Source of the DNA: a bacterium
GTDB taxonomy: Bacteria > Actinomycetota > Acidimicrobiia > Acidimicrobiales > Bin134
Reading direction: 5' to 3'
DNA length: 9,333 nt
NCBI GenBank assembly: GCA_028820035.1
Contig: JAPPKI010000045.1
Coordinates: 1 to 9,333, forward strand
Shown here: positions 5,994 to 9,333 of the stretch, piece by piece
Numbering within the stretch: the first letter of the stretch is position 1
How the letters are laid out: every line of letters begins with the position of its first letter
Program-made: the position numbers and the translations under genes
The notes under the pieces: generated by a model
Databases searched by the model: none
Told to the model about the DNA's origin: nothing
What the model saw: only the letters and a program-made list of their open reading frames with translations

Positions 5994-6491
5994 ATGAGCG
6001 ATCGCGCACAGATAGCCAAAGACTTCAGTTCTCCTCAGACCATCGAGATTGTCGGCATCACCTACCGCCAGCTGGACTACTGGACCCGGACTGGCTTGGT
6101 TGTTTCCACCGCTCAGGAGGCGGAGGGAAGCGGCAGCCGCCGCCGGTACTCCTACAACGATTTGCTGGAGTTAAAGCTGATCAAGCGTCTGTTGGATGAG
6201 GGAATCGCTCTCCAGCGGGTGCGGGAGGTGTTCGATTACCTGCGCGACGAACTCGGCGAAGAGGTGGCCAGCGCCGATTTGGTGATCAACGGCAACAAGT
6301 CGCTGCTGGTTCGCACCGATGAGCAGATTCTGGATGCGCTGCGCCAGGGCCAAGGCGCGCTCTACCTCCGCATGGAGGGTTTGATCGAAGAGGTGGATGC
6401 CGCGGTTAGGGAGTTGCCCATCGAGGAGGCTCTGCCTGTGGATACATCTGAGCCGCAATCCGGGATCGGTGCCGCCCGAACTGGGTCCTAG
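5994..6491 (+). CDS. MerR-family transcriptional regulator, Rv1830-like
   Basis: This 165-residue protein starts at an ATG with a good Shine-Dalgarno (GGAG, 6 bases upstream). The winged helix-turn-helix covers about residues 14-85: IEIVGITYRQLDYWTRTGLV, a short basic turn SGSRRRYSYNDLLELKLIKRLLDEGIALQRVREV. The remainder is a small helical region with LVINGNKSLLVRTDEQILDALRQGQG, a segment I associate with the short MerR paralogue that follows the DUF151 gene in mycobacteria (Rv1830). No cysteine-rich effector site is present, so it is not a metal sensor of the classical kind. Its own promoter carries a dyad over the -10, which suggests autoregulation. The 3' end is followed by the SD-preceded small gene at 6509. 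Confidence 0.87.
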   Translation: MSDRAQIAKDFSSPQTIEIVGITYRQLDYWTRTGLVVSTAQEAEGSGSRRRYSYNDLLELKLIKRLLDEGIALQRVREVFDYLRDELGEEVASADLVINGNKSLLVRTDEQILDALRQGQGALYLRMEGLIEEVDAAVRELPIEEALPVDTSEPQSGIGAARTGS

Positions 6492-6508
6492 AGGAGGCCG
6501 GCAAGCGC

Positions 6509-6874
6509 GTGTTCGCCCATGATTCGGAGCGACAGTTCGCTGAATTGCTCGATTTCTACGGCATCGAGTGGCGCTACGAGCCCGACACATTTGTGCTCTC
6601 CCGCAATGCGACTGGCGAAGTCACCGAGGCGTTCAGCCCAGACTTCTATTTGCCTCAGTTTGATCGCTACGTGGAGATCACTACCGCACGCCAGAAGTAC
6701 ATCACCCGCAAGAACGGCAAAGTCCGCCGCTTGCGGGAGTGCTTTCCCGACATCGACATCGTCGTGCTCTGTCAGCGGGACTATCGCAACCTTCTGAGCA
6801 AATACGGCTTTGACGACGCCTCCGGGCTGGACGGCGACCTGACCCACACTGGGGCAGGGGCCGAATCTCACTAG
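6509..6874 (+). CDS. Small conserved protein, PD-(D/E)XK nuclease-like
   Basis: This 121-residue protein starts at GTG with a strong GAGGAGG (6491-6497), 11 bases upstream. The reading is FAHDSERQFAELLDFYGIEW, then FSPDFYLPQFDRYVEITTA, then KYITRKNGKVRRLRE and a hydrophobic strand DIDIVVLCQRDY. The order Glu in the first helix (E7), Pro-Asp (44-45), Glu-x-Thr (56-58), and a Lys-rich helix resembles the PD-(D/E)XK nuclease core, though the usual lysine of the ExK triad is Thr here. The last ~20 residues are Gly/Asp-rich and not conserved-looking. No function is known to me; the call is from motif order only. It is flanked closely by merR and gcvT (16 bp gap to gcvT). Confidence 0.6.
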   Translation: MFAHDSERQFAELLDFYGIEWRYEPDTFVLSRNATGEVTEAFSPDFYLPQFDRYVEITTARQKYITRKNGKVRRLRECFPDIDIVVLCQRDYRNLLSKYGFDDASGLDGDLTHTGAGAESH

Positions 6875-6890
6875 CCGAACGAGGCCAGAC

Positions 6891-7955
6891 GTGCGTTCTT
6901 CTCCGCTGGAGGCTTCCCACCGGGCGCTGGGGGCCAAGATGGTTCCCTTTGGCGGCTGGGAAATGCCGCTGTCCTATCCGTCGGGCACGCTGGCTGAGCA
7001 TCGAGCATGTCGAACCGAAGCAGTGATTTTCGACGTGAGCCATTTGGGAACCCTTCGGGTATCCGGCACCGACGCCTACGAGCGGCTTCAGCAGGCCTTT
7101 ACCAATGATCTGGCTCGAATAGGTCCTGGTCGCACCCAGTACACCCACTTGCTCGACGCCGACGGCTCGGTGTTGGACGACATCATCGTGTGGTGGACCG
7201 ATGACCAGAGCTTCGACGTGATGCCCAACGCATCCAACACCGACCGGGTGCGCGACGCGCTGAGCACCTCGGGTGACGATGATGGTTTCCAGGCTGTCGA
7301 TGTGACCGGAAGCCGAGCAGTGTTGGCGGTGCAGGGTCCCGAGGCCCGCAACCGGTTAGGCGCGGTGTCGCCGGGGGCGTCAGAGGTGGCCCGCAACTGC
7401 GTTGGCTCGGTGGAGTGGGAGGGCGTTTCGCTGACCGTGGCCGGCACCGGCTACACCGGAGAAGACGGCGTGGAGATCGCCGTGCCTGCTGCGGCGGCGG
7501 CTGAGCGGCTCTGGGATGCGGTGACCGCCGTGGGGATCACCCCCGCTGGGCTGGGGGCCCGCGACACGCTGCGCTTGGAAGCAGGTTTGCCGCTGCACGG
7601 ACATGAGCTCGGCCCCGGCATCACCCCGCTGCAAGCCGGGTTGGGCTGGGTGGTGCGGTGGGATAAGACATCGTTTCAGGGCCGTGAGGCACTGGCCGTC
7701 GAAAGGGAGAAGGGCGTTCACCGACGGCTGCGGGGGCTGCGAGTCGAGGGCCGACGCCCGCCCCGGGAGGGCCAAGCGGTGCTTCGGGATGGCGAAGTTG
7801 TTGGGGAGGTCACGTCGGGCAACTTCTCGCCCATGTTGGAGACGGGCATCGCCTTGGCCTTTGTGCCTCCCGATGCCGATATCGGAGATGTGCTGGCTGT
7901 GGATATGCGGGGCACCCCCACACCGGCCACGGTGGTCAAGCTGCCGTTCGTCTAG
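6891..7955 (+). CDS. gcvT: Aminomethyltransferase, glycine cleavage system T protein
   Basis: The protein has 354 residues from a GTG preceded by GAGG 6 bases upstream. It transfers the methylene group from the aminomethyl-lipoyl H protein to tetrahydrofolate, releasing ammonia. Features: LGAKMVPFGGWEMPLSYPSG (13-32), FDVSHLGTLRVSG (47-59), FTNDL, and GSVLDDIIVW (92-101), which contains the conserved catalytic aspartate (D96 or D97). Further on are the NASN motif (113-116), GYTGEDGVEI, and GLGARDTLRLEAGLPLHGHEL typical of the folate-binding domain. The C-terminal barrel has VTSGNFSPMLETGIALAFVP. The lengths and motifs fit GcvT and not the related YgfZ or sarcosine oxidase. It shares the locus with gcvH. 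It ends 4 bp from the convergent redoxin gene. Confidence 0.95.
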   Translation: MRSSPLEASHRALGAKMVPFGGWEMPLSYPSGTLAEHRACRTEAVIFDVSHLGTLRVSGTDAYERLQQAFTNDLARIGPGRTQYTHLLDADGSVLDDIIVWWTDDQSFDVMPNASNTDRVRDALSTSGDDDGFQAVDVTGSRAVLAVQGPEARNRLGAVSPGASEVARNCVGSVEWEGVSLTVAGTGYTGEDGVEIAVPAAAAAERLWDAVTAVGITPAGLGARDTLRLEAGLPLHGHELGPGITPLQAGLGWVVRWDKTSFQGREALAVEREKGVHRRLRGLRVEGRRPPREGQAVLRDGEVVGEVTSGNFSPMLETGIALAFVPPDADIGDVLAVDMRGTPTPATVVKLPFV

Positions 7956-7959
7956 CGGG

Positions 7960-8550
7960 TCACAACGCGCTGACAGCCTCAAGCACCCGGCTTTGGGGGA
8001 TGTCGCCCCGCCATGAAGTCAGGATCGTGCCGTTGCCGTCCAGCAGCATTCCCGAAGGCTGGCTGGAGATACCCAGCTGGCTCCATGATTCAAAAGTCGG
8101 ATCCCAGAGCATGGTGAAGGTGGTTCCGGTGGATTGGACGAAGCTCTGAGCCAGTTCGAGGTTGTCTTGGGTGCCAACTCCGATGACGTTAATCGTGTCG
8201 GCGTTGTTTCGAGCGAACTGCTCGACGCCGGGGGCTTCCCGGCGGCAGGTGGGTCAATGGGGGGCCCAGAACCACAGCACAATGGGCCGGTCAGAGGGGG
8301 CGAAGCTGTCCAGGTTCACAGTGGCCCCGGTGGCCACGTCCACCAACTCGACTGAGGGCAGATCCGATGCTGGAACCGGGGCGGCGGTCTCTGTCGCCGG
8401 TTCGGGTGCAGGCGCCTGGGTTGCCGGCGCCTCGGTTGAGACCGGCGCCCCAGTGGGAGCAGTCTCGGGGCTGTCTCCGCCGTCTCCGCAGGCGGCTGCG
8501 ATTAGGGCCAAGAAGATGGCAAGGGCAAGAACCCTGATCGTCGACTTCAT
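7960..8550 (-). CDS. Selenocysteine-containing TlpA/redoxin-type lipoprotein, copy 1
   Basis: Read through an in-frame TGA (8256-8254) the gene encodes 196 residues. The ATG at 8550 gives a lipoprotein signal: MKSTIRV, a hydrophobic stretch, and IAAAC with Cys21. The alternative ATG at 8577 would overlap the upstream gene. A Pro/Thr/Ala-rich linker (24-61) tethers a thioredoxin-fold domain (62-196). The active site is WFWAPH-U99-PTC102-RREAP, where the family normally has WCxxC, so Sec replaces the first cysteine. Downstream are VIGVGTQDN, MLWDP, a cis-proline loop SSQP (Pro165) and LLDGNGTIL, a complete TlpA/DsbE-like fold. It probably works outside the membrane as a thiol-disulfide oxidoreductase or peroxide-reducing redoxin. 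Two stem-loops follow the TGA. The true stop is another TGA at 7962-7960. A conventional caller would truncate it at 8254. A TGA-bearing pseudogene is unlikely because the paralogue has the same TGA. Confidence 0.87.
8209..8256 (-). promoter_or_regulatory. Sec codon and candidate SECIS region, copy 1
   Basis: After the TGA at 8256-8254, hairpin A (8243-8227) pairs GCCGGG with CCCGGC around loop AAGCC. Hairpin B (8225-8209) pairs TCGAGC with GCTCGA around loop AGTTC. Both lie within about 50 bases of the codon, as bacterial SECIS elements do, and hairpin B has a G-U at the apex, as SelB-binding loops often do. Which of the two would bind SelB is not decided by sequence alone. Confidence 0.6.
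8234..8308 (-). repeat. 75-bp near-identical block shared by the two redoxin genes
   Basis: Positions 8234-8308 match 8850-8924 at 74 of 75 bases (only 8281/8897 differs), offset 616. The block codes for APSDRPIVLWFWAPH, the Sec codon and PTCRRE. Outside it the two genes drop quickly to moderate identity, and third codon positions diverge. This points to recent gene conversion or strong nucleotide-level constraint around the recoded codon. Confidence 0.8.
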
Positions 8551-8563
8551 GGTTGTACTCACG

Positions 8564-9333
8564 TCAGGCTGTTCCAATGCTCGCCACCTTGTCCAAGATC
8601 CAGCTGTGCGACGGGCTGGCCCGCTTGTCGATTTCCTGGCCGAACCGGTTGAGGACGATCACACGGTGTTGACTGGTGATTCCGAGCCCGTTCCAGGAGG
8701 CGCCGGACGAATCCCACAGCATCTGGAGTGAATTCCCGGTTCCAGTGACTCGAACGAAGTGCTCGGCCTGACTCAGATTGTCTCGGGCGCCCACCCCGAT
8801 CATGGTGAACTTGTCGGTGTTGTCTCGAGCCAACTGCTCGAGGCCGGGAGCTTCCCGGCGGCAGGTGGGTCAATGGGGGGCCCAGAACCACAGCACGATG
8901 GGCCGGTCAGAGGGGGCGAAGCTGGCCAGGTTGACGGAAGCCCCGGTGGCCACGTTCACCATCTCTACCGACGGCAAGTCTGAATCGGGAACCGGTGTCG
9001 GCTCTGGTGTTGGCGGTGGCGGCGGAGGTTGTGTCGGCTCCGGTGTTGACTCTGGAGGAGGCGTGGGCCTGACGGTGGACTGGGGTGTGGACACTGTCGC
9101 GGGTGTAGATGCCGGAGTCGGCTGGGAAGTGGAGGTTGCCGGTGGCACTGAAGTCGAAGTTGCTGCTGGCGCTGTGGTGGCGGGCGCTTCCGCGGTGGGC
9201 GCTGAGGTTGCCGCTGGCTCCTCGGGTGCGCTGGTTGCCTCAGTCTCAGTGGGTTCGGGAGCGGGAGCATCATCGGGCTCGGGCAGTCCGGGATCCGGAC
9301 TTGGCTCAAGCTGGTCAGAGGGTTCAGTGGATG
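8564..9333 (-). CDS. Selenocysteine-containing redoxin-type protein, copy 2 (5' end beyond window)
   Basis: The frame is open from the right edge to the stop TGA at 8566-8564, interrupted only by the in-frame TGA at 8872-8870. In all, 255 residues are visible including Sec; the start and presumed lipoprotein signal lie outside. The first ~115 residues (to about 8987) are a Pro/Thr/Ala/Glu-rich linker. The thioredoxin-like domain then begins DSDLPSVEM and carries the same active site WFWAPH-U-PTCRREAPG. Its C-terminal part keeps IGVGARDN, MLWD and LGITSQ, but the cis-proline expected after SQ is His (8668-8666), so its chemistry may differ from copy 1. The two domains agree at about 90% up to the active site and roughly 40% after it. 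It is 13 bp upstream of copy 1 on the same strand, so the two likely form one operon. Family role: envelope thiol redox; partners unknown. Confidence 0.85.
8824..8872 (-). promoter_or_regulatory. Sec codon and candidate SECIS region, copy 2
   Basis: After the TGA at 8872-8870, hairpin A (8859-8843) pairs GCCGGGA with TCCCGGC around a three-base loop AGC. Hairpin B (8842-8824) pairs CTCGAGC with GCTCGAG around loop AGTTG. These correspond position for position to the hairpins of copy 1 and are each one pair longer. The apical AGTT of hairpin B starts 34 bases after the TGA. Confidence 0.6.
8987..9331 (-). repeat. Low-complexity Pro/Thr-rich linker of redoxin copy 2
   Basis: About 115 codons are dominated by Pro, Thr, Ala, Ser and Glu, with PEPT and STP type repeats and a run of six prolines (PPPPPP). 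It is coding in frame with the redoxin domain and has no stop. Such stretches in actinobacterial lipoproteins act as flexible spacers between the membrane anchor and the folded domain. Copy 1 has only a ~40-residue version. Confidence 0.75.

Noticed and set aside
8254..8577. Treating the redoxin genes as truncated proteins or pseudogenes ending at the TGA
   Set aside because: Both paralogues have the TGA at the same catalytic codon and keep intact, homologous frames downstream; independent decay to this pattern is very unlikely.
8965..9309. Minus-strand open frame rich in Arg, Gln and Pro
   Set aside because: It is a shifted reading of the Pro/Thr-rich linker of redoxin copy 2.
7960..9333. 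Genome-wide reassignment of TGA to an amino acid
   Set aside because: TGA ends gcvH, the FHA gene, pgsA and hpt at family-typical lengths, so it is a normal stop here.
1..9333. CRISPR arrays, insertion sequences, tRNA or rRNA genes
   Set aside because: No regularly spaced repeats, transposase-like frames, terminal inverted repeats or cloverleaf sequences were seen.

Overview
The window looks like a chromosomal stretch from a high-GC actinobacterium. Starts are often GTG or TTG, and genes are tightly packed with 1-4 bp stop/start overlaps. The order pgsA-like, gcvH, garA-like FHA gene, ftsR-like merR, DUF151 nuclease, second merR resembles the mycobacterial Rv1822-Rv1830 neighbourhood as I remember it. 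An Acidimicrobiia-like lineage is my best guess, but it is an inference from gene content, not a database result.

Layout. Positions 2-505 hold the C-terminal part of a D-aminoacylase-type amidohydrolase, followed by a one-base overlap into a DUF2079 membrane protein (505-2034). A HIT-family hydrolase (2031-2429, minus) converges on it, with overlapping stop codons. From a short divergent gap a long plus-strand run begins: CDP-alcohol phosphatidyltransferase (2508-3098), gcvH (3137-3523), a zinc-ribbon/FHA protein of the GarA type (3520-4008), an FtsR-type MerR regulator (4005-4724), hypoxanthine phosphoribosyltransferase (4729-5286) and a DUF151 bifunctional nuclease (5365-5865). A 128-bp gap with a clear promoter and two dyad elements precedes the second MerR regulator (5994-6491), a small PD-(D/E)XK-like protein (6509-6874) and gcvT (6891-7955). 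Two glycine-cleavage genes therefore bracket a set of regulators, an FHA signalling protein and purine salvage.

The most striking part is the minus strand from 7960 to the right edge. It holds two tandem paralogous TlpA/redoxin-type genes. Each has an in-frame TGA exactly where the first cysteine of the CxxC redox motif should be (WFWAPH-TGA-PTCRREAPG), and each reading frame continues to a complete thioredoxin-fold C-terminus. Downstream of both TGAs are two stem-loops, one with a conserved AGUU apical loop, suitable as bacterial SECIS elements. I interpret these as two selenoproteins with a UxxC active site, one a complete secreted lipoprotein and the other cut by the window edge. A standard gene caller would split each into fragments.

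Other items worth a look: a degenerate second copy of the last 12 hpt codons just downstream of hpt; a perfect 9-bp inverted repeat overlapping the -10 box of the second merR promoter; a 16-bp perfect palindrome just upstream of that gene's Shine-Dalgarno; and a hairpin whose loop contains the gcvH start codon. No stretch over 300 bases lacks a gene.
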